Assembly (NCBI RefSeq): GCF_030012215.1
Contig: NZ_JASCXX010000004.1
Location: 124,001-188,000, forward strand
DNA length: 64,000 nt
DNA from: Anaerobaca lacustris
GTDB taxonomy: Bacteria; Planctomycetota; Phycisphaerae; Sedimentisphaerales; Anaerobacaceae
Direction: 5' to 3'
Position 1 is the stretch's first letter, and every line of letters starts with the position of its first letter. Below the pieces are notes generated by a model, which worked only from the letters and a program-made list of their open reading frames with translations, had not been told where the DNA came from and made no database searches. This document shows, one piece after another, positions 20,116 to 28,657 of the stretch. A program made the translations under genes and the position numbers.

Positions 20116-20822
20116 CCTCCAACCTGCTCGGCGGACGGCTGAAGCACGCCCATCTCCACGAGCGCGTTGTAGGCGGCCTTCTGCTCGGCTTCCTTCTTGT
20201 TCGCCCCCCAGGCGCTGGGGAAGTGGCGCTGGTCGATCACAACCTCCGACTCGAAGCACTTGTTGTGGTCGGGCCCTTTCTCGTCGAGCAGGACGTACAT
20301 CGGTGCGACCCCGAACTGTTCCTGGGCGCACTGCTGCAAGAGGCTCTTGAAGTTGCCGTGGGCCTTCTCCGAGTCCACCTGCTCGATCAGGGTCAGGAAC
20401 GTGCGAACGATGAAGTCCTGCGCTGCGTCAAACCCGCCGTCGATGTAGACAGCCGCAATAACCGCCTCCAGCAGGCCGGCCGCCAGCGACGTCGGCAGCG
20501 TCTTGGTCGAGGTCATGCCCTTGCCGACGGTCAGGAAGCCGAGCAATCCCAGGCGTCGCGCGACGCGGGCGCACGTGCCACGAGAGACGAGCATGCTCTT
20601 CATCTTCGTCAGCTCGCCTTCCGCGTAGTGGGGATAGGTGTCGAACAGCGTCTGGCAGATCACGGTCGAGAGAATGGCGTCGCCGAGGAATTCAAGTCGC
20701 TCGTTGCTGTCGAGCCGGTTGTCCACGGCCGACGAATGCGTGAAGGCCCGTTGGATAAGGGCCTCATCGGCGAACTCATATCCGAGAATCTGCTCGATCT
20801 GGTGCAGAACGTCTTTGTCCAT
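20112..20822 (-). CDS. rnc: Ribonuclease III
   Basis: A 236-aa double-strand-specific endoribonuclease that processes rRNA precursors and structured mRNAs in the cytoplasm. The catalytic signature NERLEFLGDA is at about residues 40-49, and the second acidic cluster is in AAGLLEAVIAAVYIDGGF near 118. A double-stranded RNA-binding domain occupies about 160-228, ending with the typical GANKKEAEQKAAYNAL. Length and domain order are standard. The start has only a weak GGGATG ribosome site. Its stop overlaps the convergent small membrane gene by four bases. Confidence 0.95.
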   Translation of the reverse strand: MDKDVLHQIEQILGYEFADEALIQRAFTHSSAVDNRLDSNERLEFLGDAILSTVICQTLFDTYPHYAEGELTKMKSMLVSRGTCARVARRLGLLGFLTVGKGMTSTKTLPTSLAAGLLEAVIAAVYIDGGFDAAQDFIVRTFLTLIEQVDSEKAHGNFKSLLQQCAQEQFGVAPMYVLLDEKGPDHNKCFESEVVIDQRHFPSAWGANKKEAEQKAAYNALVEMGVLQPSAEQVGG

Positions 20823-21031
20823 GTGGCATCATCCCGCCGGATCGTGCGCAACATCCCGGCGGGCACAATCGCCCTTCTATGAGCATCCCGCGAGCAGATG
20901 ACGAATGCCGTTCACGCGAACGACCTTCGCAACCCGCTCCACAGAGCAGTGAACCCGTCCCGTCAGCTTCCTGCGACGATCGCACGGCGCCGCCGGCGGC
21001 CTCCTTGACCCCACGGCCGCTCGATCTGCGC

Positions 21032-21367
21032 CTACCCAACCATCTGCAGGGTGGCCAAGGCAACGAACTTATCGTCCACCATTTCGAAAATGCCGTCAAG
21101 TCCTGTGATCGTGAAAATGCCCTTCGTCGCCGGGGCCACGCTGCAGAAAACCAGCCGGTGGCCGCAGTCGCCGACGAGCTTTCGCAGCTTGAGCAGTTTC
21201 GACAGACTGGAGGAGGTGATGATATCGACTTCCGAGAAATCGACAACGACTTCGCAATCGCCGCGATCGCGGACCATTTCGGTAACCGTCTTGAGTTCAT
21301 CACCCAGCTCGGGCTCCTGAGGCAGATCGACAAGCACGATGTCCTCAGACCAATTCTGAATCCCCAT
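21032..21367 (-). CDS. STAS-domain anti-sigma factor antagonist
   Basis: A 111-aa single STAS domain of the SpoIIAA/RsbV type. The conserved phosphorylatable serine region is present as VDFSEVDIITSSSLSKLLKL (about residues 42-61). Such proteins bind an anti-sigma kinase when unphosphorylated and so release a sigma factor, or act in phosphatase-based partner-switching. AAAGGAGAGC precedes the ATG. No kinase or PP2C phosphatase lies next to it, so its partners are elsewhere. About 230 bases of unassigned sequence lie on its upstream side. Confidence 0.88.
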   Translation of the reverse strand: MGIQNWSEDIVLVDLPQEPELGDELKTVTEMVRDRGDCEVVVDFSEVDIITSSSLSKLLKLRKLVGDCGHRLVFCSVAPATKGIFTITGLDGIFEMVDDKFVALATLQMVG

Positions 21368-21600
21368 GTTTGCTCTCCTTTAGCGTTACAGTGCCTTCGG
21401 TACTCACCCGTATTATCGGCATGGAAGTGGAGGGCATTAACGAAAAACTGAGGCATTCGAGCCGCTTGCGGCTACGGCCCATAAAAGGGCTCGGCGGGCC
21501 GACGCGCCGGCAGTCGGACAGCAGAATTTCGCATGGTGGATTGCGGATTCATCGCCATACGCAGATCGCAATCCGAAATCGCCAACGAAGGCCATGCCGT

Positions 21601-23130
21601 TTAGAGCTTGCGGTCGAGCTTCCGATAACTGATGGCCTCGCTGACGTGTTCAGCCCGAATCTCGGCGGCGCCGTCGAGGTCGGCGATGGTCCGGGCGACC
21701 TTGCAGATTTTGTCGTGGGCGCGGGCGCTGAGGCCCAGTTCGGTCATGGCGGCCTTGAGCAACATCTCGCCGGCCTCGTCGAGCCGGCAGAAGGCCTCCA
21801 GTTGCTTGTGGTTCATCCGGGCGTTGGTCATCGTGCGTCCGTCGCCGAACCGGTGACTCTGGAGCTCGCGGGCGGCCATAACCCTGGCCCGCAGCGTGTC
21901 CGAGTCGATCTGCCGGGCCTTGGAGCGCAGCTTGCCGAACGCGACGGCCGGCACGTCGATGTGAATATCGATCCGATCAACCAAAGGTCCGGAAACCTTG
22001 GCGAGGTACTTGACGATCTGGCTCGGCGTGCACTTGCAGGCCCTCAGCGTGCTGCCAAAATAGCCGCACGGGCACGGATTCATGGCGGCCACCAGCATGA
22101 ACTGGGCCGGGAACTGCATGGTCCGCTTGGCCCGCGAAACGATCACGAAACCGTCCTCCAGCGGCTGACGGATCATTTCGAGCACGTGCCGGGGGAACTC
22201 CACGAATTCGTCGAGAAAGAGAATGCCGTAGTGGGCCAGCGACAGCTCGCCCGGCCGGGGCGAGGAGCCGCCGCCGATCAGGGCCGGACCGCTGGCCGAG
22301 TGGTGCGGCGTCCGCACCGGGCGGGTCGCCATCAGCGCCTGGTCCTTCTTCAGAAGCCCGACCGCCGAGTAGATGCGCGTGGTTTCGAGGCTCTCGGTCA
22401 GGCTCAGCGCCGGAAGAATCGTCGCCAGACGCTGTGAGAGCATGGTCTTGCCCGCGCCGGGCGGGCCGATCATCATAATATTGTGGGCCCCCGCGGCCGC
22501 GACGGTCAGGGCCCGCTTGACGGTTTCCTGCCCTTTGACGTCGGAGAAGTCCACGTCATAGTGCGATGCCACGTCGAAGAGCGCGTCGATATCGGTGACC
22601 GTCGGCTCCAGGGGCAGTTGCTCGCAGAGGAACCCGACCGCCTGCGAGAGCGATCCGACGCCGAAGACCTCGATTTCCTGCACCACGCCGGCCTCCTGGG
22701 CGTTCTCGATGGGCACGATCATCCGGCCAAAGCCGTGGGCCGCCGCCGTCATGGCCATGCTCAGCACGCCGTTGACCGGACGGACCCGCCCATCCAGGGC
22801 CAGCTCGCCGACAATCACGCAGTCGCGGATGACCGGTCCCGGCAGGAGTCCCTCGCCGATGAGCATGCCCAGGGCGATGGGCAGATCGAAGGCGGGGCCG
22901 GCCTTCTTGACGTCGGCCGGGGCCAGATTGACGATGGACTGGGTCTTGGGGTATCGGTAGCCACAGTTGACGATCGCGCTGCGGACCCGCTCGGCGCTCT
23001 CCTTGACCGCCGCATCGGGCAGGCCGACGATAATCGGCTTGTCCAAGCTCCGGCGGGAGACATCCACCTCCACCTCGCAAAGAACGCCCTCGATCCCTTC
23101 AAGGGTCACACTGTGCAGCCTCGCCAGCAT
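21601..23130 (-). CDS. yifB: YifB/ComM-family AAA+ ATPase (Mg-chelatase-like)
   Basis: A 509-aa protein of the YifB/ComM family. The start at 23130 follows AAAGGAAG and gives the family N-terminus MLARLHSVTLEGIEG. An N-terminal LonC/S5-like domain (about 1-185, with VGLPDAAVKESAERVRSAI) precedes the AAA+ core with Walker A GPPGAGKT (about 230) and a Walker B near GILFLDE. The C-terminal helical Mg-chelatase domain includes a Cys motif, CPCGYFGSTLRACKC. ComM acts as a branch-migration helicase in natural transformation; whether that holds here is unknown. Confidence 0.93.
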   Translation of the reverse strand: MLARLHSVTLEGIEGVLCEVEVDVSRRSLDKPIIVGLPDAAVKESAERVRSAIVNCGYRYPKTQSIVNLAPADVKKAGPAFDLPIALGMLIGEGLLPGPVIRDCVIVGELALDGRVRPVNGVLSMAMTAAAHGFGRMIVPIENAQEAGVVQEIEVFGVGSLSQAVGFLCEQLPLEPTVTDIDALFDVASHYDVDFSDVKGQETVKRALTVAAAGAHNIMMIGPPGAGKTMLSQRLATILPALSLTESLETTRIYSAVGLLKKDQALMATRPVRTPHHSASGPALIGGGSSPRPGELSLAHYGILFLDEFVEFPRHVLEMIRQPLEDGFVIVSRAKRTMQFPAQFMLVAAMNPCPCGYFGSTLRACKCTPSQIVKYLAKVSGPLVDRIDIHIDVPAVAFGKLRSKARQIDSDTLRARVMAARELQSHRFGDGRTMTNARMNHKQLEAFCRLDEAGEMLLKAAMTELGLSARAHDKICKVARTIADLDGAAEIRAEHVSEAISYRKLDRKL

Positions 23131-23351
23131 GGGCTTCCTTTCGACGGCTTCGCAACAAGAACACTTTATCTTACGCCATCTCGCCCATCTTAACAAGAAG
23201 CAAATTCACGTAGTACGAAACAATGGGGGGCACCGCATGTTTGCAGGTGGCCAGTCGCGTGCGCCTTCATGGCATGCCGCGTCGCGCAGCGGCCAAACCA
23301 CATTGGCAGACTCTTCTGCTGCACAACCAACGGTCAGGTCTTCTGCCGTAA

Positions 23352-23371
23352 GGGCGAAGCATGCGTCGCCC
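23352..23371. repeat. REP-like palindrome, degenerate family A
   Basis: GGGCGAAGCATGCGTCGCCC differs at one position from the perfect 20-bp palindrome found at 42963 and 43098. It is followed by CCTGCC, where the other copies have CCTAC. Confidence 0.6.
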
Positions 23372-23413
23372 CTGCCACCTTGCGAAGGTCGCGCACAGGC
23401 GACAGGTGCGCTC

Positions 23414-23437
23414 GTAGGGCGAACGTCCTCGTTCGCC
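23414..23437. repeat. REP-like palindrome with GTAG base
   Basis: GTAG is followed by GGCGAACG and its complement CGTTCGCC around TCCT. The GTAG tetranucleotide at the stem base is the hallmark of REPs mobilised by RAYT transposases. Confidence 0.6.
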
Positions 23438-23517
23438 TCTGGGGTGTCATGCGAGGCCGCACGACCTACGGGACGCCGGGCCATCCGACAGATCGTGCGA
23501 CGAACCGTACCCCGCCA

Positions 23518-24351
23518 TCAATCGGCACGGCGGGTGAGGGTGCGGTAGAGGGCGGCGAGGGCGAAGACGAGGGCGCTGGCTAGGACGATGCAGGCGCCGG
23601 TGGGCAGGTTGAGGTAGTAGGAGGCGATGAAGCCGCCGACGGCGCTGAGGGCGCCGAAAAGGGTGGATGCGAGGACGACGGCGCGGTGGCCTCGGCAGAT
23701 CTGGTAGGCGGCTGCAGCGGGGTTGGTGATGAGGCTGAAGATCATCAGTCCGCCGACGAGCGGCAGGTTGACCGCCAGGATGATCCCGCACAGGCCGAGG
23801 AACAGGGCGTAGACGAAGGTCTCGTGCACGCCGGTGGCCGAGGCGATGGTCCGGCTGAACAGCAGGACCTTCAGCTCCTTGTTGAACAGCATCGCGAAGG
23901 CAGCCAGGGCCAGGGCCGCCACGCCGATGACGACGACGCTCTCGCCGCGTACGAACAGGATGCTGCCCCAGAGCAAACCGAGGATCTCGGTGCGGCTGTC
24001 CTGCGTCAGGCCGATGCCGAGGAACGTCAGGCCCAGCATCAGCGAGAACAGGATGCCCAGCGCCACGTTCGGGTCGAGGCGCGAGCGTCCCGGACGGATG
24101 CCGGCCAGGCTCATCGCGGCGACGGTGGAGACCAGCACGGGCCCGACCGTCGGGTTCAGGCCGAAGAGATAGGCAAAGATCGTCCCGGCCATCGCGGTGT
24201 GCGAGATGAACACGCCGATGAACGGCAGCCGCAATGCGACGATGTAGGCGCCCAGCAGACCGCAACTGGCCCCGGCGATGGCCCCGGCGGCAATCACCGT
24301 ATAGAAGAACGGATCGATCGCAAGACTGGCCTGGCCCAGAAGGACGCTCAT
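23518..24351 (-). CDS. Metal ABC transporter permease (ZnuB/TroC type)
   Basis: A 277-aa inner-membrane permease of the ABC-3 family, which imports zinc, manganese or iron. About eight hydrophobic segments are visible, and the family features FISHTAMAGTIFAYLFG, DPNVALGILFSLMLG and PLVGGLMIFSLITNPAAAA are conserved. Its start overlaps the stop of the ATPase gene (ATGA), so the pair is translationally coupled. It is the last gene of the apparent operon beginning at 27602. Which metal is moved cannot be read from the sequence. Confidence 0.93.
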   Translation of the reverse strand: MSVLLGQASLAIDPFFYTVIAAGAIAGASCGLLGAYIVALRLPFIGVFISHTAMAGTIFAYLFGLNPTVGPVLVSTVAAMSLAGIRPGRSRLDPNVALGILFSLMLGLTFLGIGLTQDSRTEILGLLWGSILFVRGESVVVIGVAALALAAFAMLFNKELKVLLFSRTIASATGVHETFVYALFLGLCGIILAVNLPLVGGLMIFSLITNPAAAAYQICRGHRAVVLASTLFGALSAVGGFIASYYLNLPTGACIVLASALVFALAALYRTLTRRAD

Positions 24352-25154
24352 CGGTCGCCCTCGCTCTCAGCGTTCACGGTGTAGCGTCGCCCCTCGGCCA
24401 CCACCACCCGGAACGCTCCGTCGTAAGCCCGGCGCAGCACCTCGGTCGAGAGCACCACGTCGGGCGTGCCGTCGGCCACGATCCGACCCTCGCGAAACAG
24501 CACGATCCGCTCGCACGCCGGCGGCAGGACGCCCGTCTCATGGGAGACCATCAGGATAGTGACATTCGTTTGCCGGTAGAGCTGCTCGATAATCTCGGAG
24601 ATCTGGTGCTTCCAGTTGAAGTCGAGATTGGCGCAGGGCTCGTCGAGCATCAGGATCTCGGGGTCCTGGGCCATGGCCCGCGCGATAAGCACCTTCTGCT
24701 GCTCTCCGCCGGAGAGGCTGCGAAACGTCTGGTCGCGCCGGCTGCCGAGCCCCAGCGTTTCGATCCAACGATCGACGACGGCATAATCCTGGCGATCCAG
24801 GCGAACCAGCAGAGGTTTCAAACTGGTCCGGCCCATCGCGACGACTTCGCGAACGGTGAAAGGCAACTCGGCGTTGTATTCCGTTGATTGGGGAATGTAG
24901 CCGATCCGCTTGCGAAGCCGGCACCTGGCCCACGGGCCCAGCCGTCCGAGATCGACGTCGTCGATCTGTACGGTTCCCTGGGCCGGCGCGATCAGGCCGG
25001 CACAGGTCTTGAGCAGGGTGGTCTTTCCGGCGCCGTTGGTGCCGATGATCCCGACGAAGGCCCCGGCCGGGATCGTCAGATCGTCGATCGAAAGGATGGC
25101 ACGACCGCTCCGCCGAACGCTGATCTGCGAGAGACTCAGCGATCCGCCCGTCAT
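24348..25154 (-). CDS. Metal ABC transporter ATP-binding protein
   Basis: A 268-aa ABC ATPase of the ZnuC/MntA class. Walker A is GTNGAGKT (about 37-44), the Q-loop is in IGYIPQSTEYN, the signature is LSGGEQQK, Walker B ends EILMLDEP, and the switch histidine is in MVSHE. It energises the permease at 23518 and shares overlapping stop/start codons with both neighbours, implying strict co-expression of the transporter. Typical length and arrangement. Confidence 0.94.
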   Translation of the reverse strand: MTGGSLSLSQISVRRSGRAILSIDDLTIPAGAFVGIIGTNGAGKTTLLKTCAGLIAPAQGTVQIDDVDLGRLGPWARCRLRKRIGYIPQSTEYNAELPFTVREVVAMGRTSLKPLLVRLDRQDYAVVDRWIETLGLGSRRDQTFRSLSGGEQQKVLIARAMAQDPEILMLDEPCANLDFNWKHQISEIIEQLYRQTNVTILMVSHETGVLPPACERIVLFREGRIVADGTPDVVLSTEVLRRAYDGAFRVVVAEGRRYTVNAESEGDR

Positions 25155-25990
25155 CGGACGCCGGCCTCAAGCAGACGCTCGACGTTGCCGCGAAGCAACG
25201 CATCGAACGCCGGCCCCTCGGCAACCTGCGGCGGAAAGTTGCTGAAGACCACCGCCTCAGCGCTGAGTCGGTCGGCCAGCGCCCGGGCCAGAGCCGTGCC
25301 CTCCTGCTGGTTGGCGATGACGAAGCGCACCTGCCGCCCGGCGGCCTGTCGGAGGCAGTGATCGATGTGCCCGACGGTCTCGGTGTCGCTGCCGACGAAG
25401 GTCGCCACGGCGTCGAGGCCAAGCCACTCGGCGAATTTCGCCTGGTGATGCGAGGTCAGGACCGGCACCCGAATGGAGCCGGCATCGGCCACCGCCGTTC
25501 GCAGTTCGTCGCTCAGCGCGCCAAGGCGTTCCTCAATCAATGCCAGTCGCGTCGTGAGTTGCTCGGCGCGTTGTGGGTCGTCGCGTGCCAGGATCTCCGC
25601 GACCTGCCGACATGCCGCCAGATAGGTGTCCGGCACACACAACCCGGCCGGGCCGTCGACACGATGCATCTGGAGACCGTTGTCTCTCAGGCGGGAGAGC
25701 GTCGATTCGACCTGCGACTGAAAATCAAACAACAGCAGGATTCGACATCGGCCAAGCTGTCGGACCAGCCCCGGCGAGATGTCGAAATGGCCCGGACACA
25801 TCCCCGGCGGCGCCAGAGACATGATCTGCACGTCGGGCCCGCAGAGATCCCGCACCGCCGCCTCCAGATAGGAGTTCGTCACGGCGATCTCGGGCGCATC
25901 CGTCGCCGCGGCCCCCTCCCGGCAACCGCCTGCCGGCAGAAGCCACAGGAGAAGGACTGCTAGTGAACTGCTAAGGCGAATCGCTTTCAT
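25151..25990 (-). CDS. Metal-binding ABC lipoprotein (ZnuA-like)
   Basis: A 279-aa substrate-binding protein of the cluster A-I (ZnuA/TroA) family. The signal peptide ends in a lipobox (LLPAGGC), so the mature protein is lipid-anchored. Likely metal ligands occur in MCPGHFDISP (where family members usually have DPH), in SHHQAKFAEWLGL, and in a late acidic loop. The Cys-Pro-Gly-His variant of the first ligand loop is unusual and could change metal preference. It overlaps the ATPase gene by four bases and lies seven bases after the pseudopilin-like gene. Confidence 0.86.
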   Translation of the reverse strand: MKAIRLSSSLAVLLLWLLPAGGCREGAAATDAPEIAVTNSYLEAAVRDLCGPDVQIMSLAPPGMCPGHFDISPGLVRQLGRCRILLLFDFQSQVESTLSRLRDNGLQMHRVDGPAGLCVPDTYLAACRQVAEILARDDPQRAEQLTTRLALIEERLGALSDELRTAVADAGSIRVPVLTSHHQAKFAEWLGLDAVATFVGSDTETVGHIDHCLRQAAGRQVRFVIANQQEGTALARALADRLSAEAVVFSNFPPQVAEGPAFDALLRGNVERLLEAGVR

Positions 25991-25997
25991 CCGTCGT

Positions 25998-26636
25998 CTA
26001 TCTCTCGAAGGAACCGGTCTGATGGCCGTTGCGTAGCCGCAAGCGCGTGATCACACCCCGGCCCGTCTGTGGATCGAACCAAGTCGCGCGAGGCACCGGG
26101 TAGTCCAGCTTCCTCATCCGGGCGTCGTCGAAGTTCGGGCCCTGGCTGTAGAGGACCCAACTGACCGGAGAGGTCTTCGAGCTGCTGTAGCTGCGTCCGT
26201 CGGCCTGCTCGTTGTCGGCGAAACCGTCGGGGACCCAGAGATACGCGCCCTCCTCGATGACGGTGGTACGGTTGTAAATCAGGGTCCCGACGGATAGATA
26301 CTTGTAGGTGTAGCCCCGGTTGAAGCGGTCCTCGATGCCCGTCGAGAGAAACGTCTCCGGCGGCGCCGCCGGCAGGTAGCCCGCCTGCGTCAGTTCGAGC
26401 GGAAGCTGATAGTAGTGCTCGCCCAGCATGCAGTCCACGCGCGTCGGCGGATAGGCGCCGTCGTGGTCGAACGAATAGGCCTCGAGCGCCAGGCCGATGT
26501 CACGCAACTCGGCGTTGACGGTGAGCACCTTCGCCTGAAGGCGGGCCCGCCCCGTCACGGGCAGCAAAATCCCTAGCAGCGACGCGACAACGGCGACGAC
26601 CACCAGCACTTCGATCAGTGTGAACGCTCGTTTCAC
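25998..26636 (-). CDS. Type II secretion pseudopilin-like protein
   Basis: A 212-aa protein with a class III (prepilin peptidase) signal: MKRAFTLIEVLVVVAVVASLLGILLP, shown here only by its start MKRAFTLIEV. After the N-terminal helix it has a globular C-terminal domain with YSFDHDGAYPP, typical of planctomycete pseudopilin-like proteins. It ends seven bases before the metal-binding lipoprotein gene and follows an exported protein gene by 21 bases. No pilus or type II secretion machinery genes are adjacent, so it is probably a minor pseudopilin or a surface protein using the same assembly route. Confidence 0.85.
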   Translation of the reverse strand: MKRAFTLIEVLVVVAVVASLLGILLPVTGRARLQAKVLTVNAELRDIGLALEAYSFDHDGAYPPTRVDCMLGEHYYQLPLELTQAGYLPAAPPETFLSTGIEDRFNRGYTYKYLSVGTLIYNRTTVIEEGAYLWVPDGFADNEQADGRSYSSSKTSPVSWVLYSQGPNFDDARMRKLDYPVPRATWFDPQTGRGVITRLRLRNGHQTGSFER

Positions 26637-26657
26637 TTCGACCCCTTCGACAACCAG

Positions 26658-27602
26658 TTATTCTGCCACGGGCTCTTCAACGACCTCGTCGGTCTGATCG
26701 GCCAAGCGATGCTCCGGCGCAGCCAGCACCTGGCCGTTGCCGTCGTAGTTGACCACATATAGTTCATAGCCATCGACGAGGTTCGTGCCCTCTTGGTTGA
26801 GGATGCCGATGACGTCAAGGGTCTCGTCCAGGTTGTACGAACCGGCGTAAATCCCGTTGCCGCGGCCGAGCTTGACGGGGAACGTCTTGACGCCGTCGGT
26901 GATCGTCAGCTTGCCATGCGGGCCCCAGCCGGCCGGGTCCACCACACTGACACCCTCGATCTTGACCAACCGAGCCTGATACCGTTCACAGCCAACCTCG
27001 CGCGCGGGATCGAAGATGAACTGGTCCAGGTCGTCTTTGAGGTCGTCGAGCGTGACCAGTTCGGGCTTGGGAAGCCCGACGCCCTTCTCGACCAGTTCGA
27101 TGGTGAAGTCGCGCTGCGGATCGTTGCTGTGTTGCTCGTTGATATTGTTCTTGCCCTTGTACGACAGGAAGTATCCGGTGACGCGAATGCGATCGCCGAC
27201 GCTGAACTGGGCCGCGTTGAGCCGTGTCAGTTCCGCGACCCACTCCTCATTCGAATAGCCGCCGTCCGGCGAGACCCAGGGCAGATTGTTGTACATCTGG
27301 CCCATAAAGATCGCGGTGCCGGAAACGTCGTCGCCCTCGCCCTGGAAGAAAAGCTGCCACTGGGCGGCCAGGTTGTACATCTGCGTCATGCCGTCATCCG
27401 GCGTCGGGTCGAGCATGTCGCCAGGATTGTGCAGCACGATCCCTTCGAGCGTGACCATCTCCGTCGCGGCGTAGGTCAGCTCCCCTGCGGCGTTGACCGC
27501 CTGAAACTCTCTGTGCGCCACATCGGCCACCGAACCCTGTGCCCACAGCGAGCCGGCCAGGACCCACCCGATCAGCACACCTGCCAACAATGCGTTTCTC
27601 AT
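26658..27602 (-). CDS. Exported OB-fold-like protein of unknown function
   Basis: A 314-aa exported protein. The ATG at 27602 follows GGAGGATGG and begins a signal peptide (MRNALLAGVLIGWVLAGSLWAQG). The middle (about residues 60-200) has the pattern of OB-fold-like domains, with EMVTLEGIVLHNPGD and GDRIRVTGYFLSYKGKNNIN; a second similar unit may follow (ARLVKIEGVSVVDP, DETLDVIGIL). The C-terminus is acidic. The fold assignment is by eye and the function is unknown. It is the first gene of the apparent operon with the pseudopilin-like protein and the metal ABC transporter. Confidence 0.68.
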   Translation of the reverse strand: MRNALLAGVLIGWVLAGSLWAQGSVADVAHREFQAVNAAGELTYAATEMVTLEGIVLHNPGDMLDPTPDDGMTQMYNLAAQWQLFFQGEGDDVSGTAIFMGQMYNNLPWVSPDGGYSNEEWVAELTRLNAAQFSVGDRIRVTGYFLSYKGKNNINEQHSNDPQRDFTIELVEKGVGLPKPELVTLDDLKDDLDQFIFDPAREVGCERYQARLVKIEGVSVVDPAGWGPHGKLTITDGVKTFPVKLGRGNGIYAGSYNLDETLDVIGILNQEGTNLVDGYELYVVNYDGNGQVLAAPEHRLADQTDEVVEEPVAE

Positions 27603-27678
27603 GTTCCATCCTCCACCTTTCTGTGCAGCCCTCAAGCCCCCAGAAGCAGCGCATACGCAACGCCATTTCGTATTACCC

Positions 27679-27712
27679 CGCATAACAATAACGTATTCGT
27701 GCTACCACAGGC
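27679..27712 (-). promoter_or_regulatory. AT-rich patch upstream of the metal ABC operon
   Basis: A locally AT-rich stretch with two CGTATT direct repeats and ATAACAATAAC lies about 80-110 bases before the operon start. It is the likeliest promoter or metalloregulator site in this gap, but no consensus Fur, Zur or MntR box can be called. Confidence 0.25.
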
Positions 27713-27751
27713 AAGGCCAAAATACCAATCGCGAAGTTTTTTTGGATCGGA

Positions 27752-28489
27752 TCAGAGACCGAGGAATTGGATGGCGAGGCCGCAGAGCAGAATGGTCGCC
27801 CCGGCCAAGGCGTGGCTGTACCGCTGCATGGCCCGCAACGGAAGGAAATTGAACCCGGCCCTGCCGAGCATCACCGCCGCCAGCATGGTCGCCAGGGTAA
27901 CGACCCCGAAGACCGCCGTGACGACGAACAGGTCGAACAGGCCGCCGCTGGCCGCCGGATACATCAGCAACGGGATGAGCGGCTCGCATGGCCCGAAGAC
28001 GAAGATCACGAACAGCACCCAGGGAGTGATAGTCTTCACCGAATCCGCGTCGTGAACGTGTGCGTGTTCGCCCAAATGCGTATGCGTGTGCAAATGGGGT
28101 CGGACGGCATCGGCTGTATGCACATGGGGATCAGAATGCGGGTGAGCATGCCGGTGGGGATGACGGCGGTAGACCAGCCGGATCCCCCAGATAAAATATG
28201 CCAGACCGAAGGCGATCAGAAGCCAGGCCGCCACGTTTCCACGAAAGGACTCGGCACCGACCAGACCCTTGAGAGCCAAGCCAAACGCAACGCCGACGAA
28301 CCCAAGAACGACGGAGCTGCCGATATGCCCCACGGCGCAGACCGAGGTGATCAGCAAGGTCCTGACGGCCGACCACTTGCGCGCCCAGGCCATCATGATG
28401 AACGGCAGATAGTGGTCCGGCCCGAGCAGCGTATGCAGGAAACCGATGGAAGCGGCCGTCAACACGAGGGCTCTGAGTTCGTGCGCCAA
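27752..28489 (-). CDS. NicO/RcnA-like nickel-cobalt transporter
   Basis: A 245-aa inner-membrane protein with about six membrane segments. The first carries the NicO-type metal motif HTLLGPDHYLPF, and a cytoplasmic or periplasmic loop is extremely His-rich (HPHRHAHPHSDPH and HLHTHTHLGEHAHVHD), as in RcnA-type Ni/Co efflux proteins. A second conserved patch is FVFGPCEPLIPLLMYP. The TTG at 28489 is chosen because AGGAAGG lies upstream and longer readings add an unrelated basic leader; the start is therefore provisional. It sits upstream of a metal ABC operon on the same strand, but 150 bases apart. Confidence 0.78.
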   Translation of the reverse strand: MAHELRALVLTAASIGFLHTLLGPDHYLPFIMMAWARKWSAVRTLLITSVCAVGHIGSSVVLGFVGVAFGLALKGLVGAESFRGNVAAWLLIAFGLAYFIWGIRLVYRRHPHRHAHPHSDPHVHTADAVRPHLHTHTHLGEHAHVHDADSVKTITPWVLFVIFVFGPCEPLIPLLMYPAASGGLFDLFVVTAVFGVVTLATMLAAVMLGRAGFNFLPLRAMQRYSHALAGATILLCGLAIQFLGL

Positions 28490-28583
28490 GGTGCGTGTTC
28501 CCTTCCTTCTGTGGGGCCGAGCCGTCGCAGCCGGGCGGTCATTCCTGTGGCATGCGATGGCCGAAGCCGACCTGACTCGATGG

Positions 28584-28612
28584 TTGACAAAGGATCGCGC
28601 ACGGCATAGTAA
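28584..28612 (+). promoter_or_regulatory. Candidate sigma-70 promoter for the cupin gene
   Basis: A perfect TTGACA and TAGTAA are separated by 17 bases, 45 bases before the ATG at 28658. The -10 box is weak, but position and spacing are right. Confidence 0.45.
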
Positions 28613-28657
28613 CAGCATGGAGAACCGATTCAAGCAATTCTTGCATAAGGAGATCGA

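Larger units (their letters stand above)
23131..23517. other. Intergenic region with palindromic repeats, no gene seen
   Basis: This 387-base stretch between yifB and the metal permease gene, both on the minus strand, has no supported gene. It holds at least two REP-like palindromes, listed separately. Base composition remains GC-rich. Confidence 0.55.

Noticed and set aside
27679-27712. A Zur or Fur box upstream of the metal operon
   Set aside because: The patch is AT-rich with repeats, but it does not match a recognised Zur, Fur or MntR palindrome well enough to name it.
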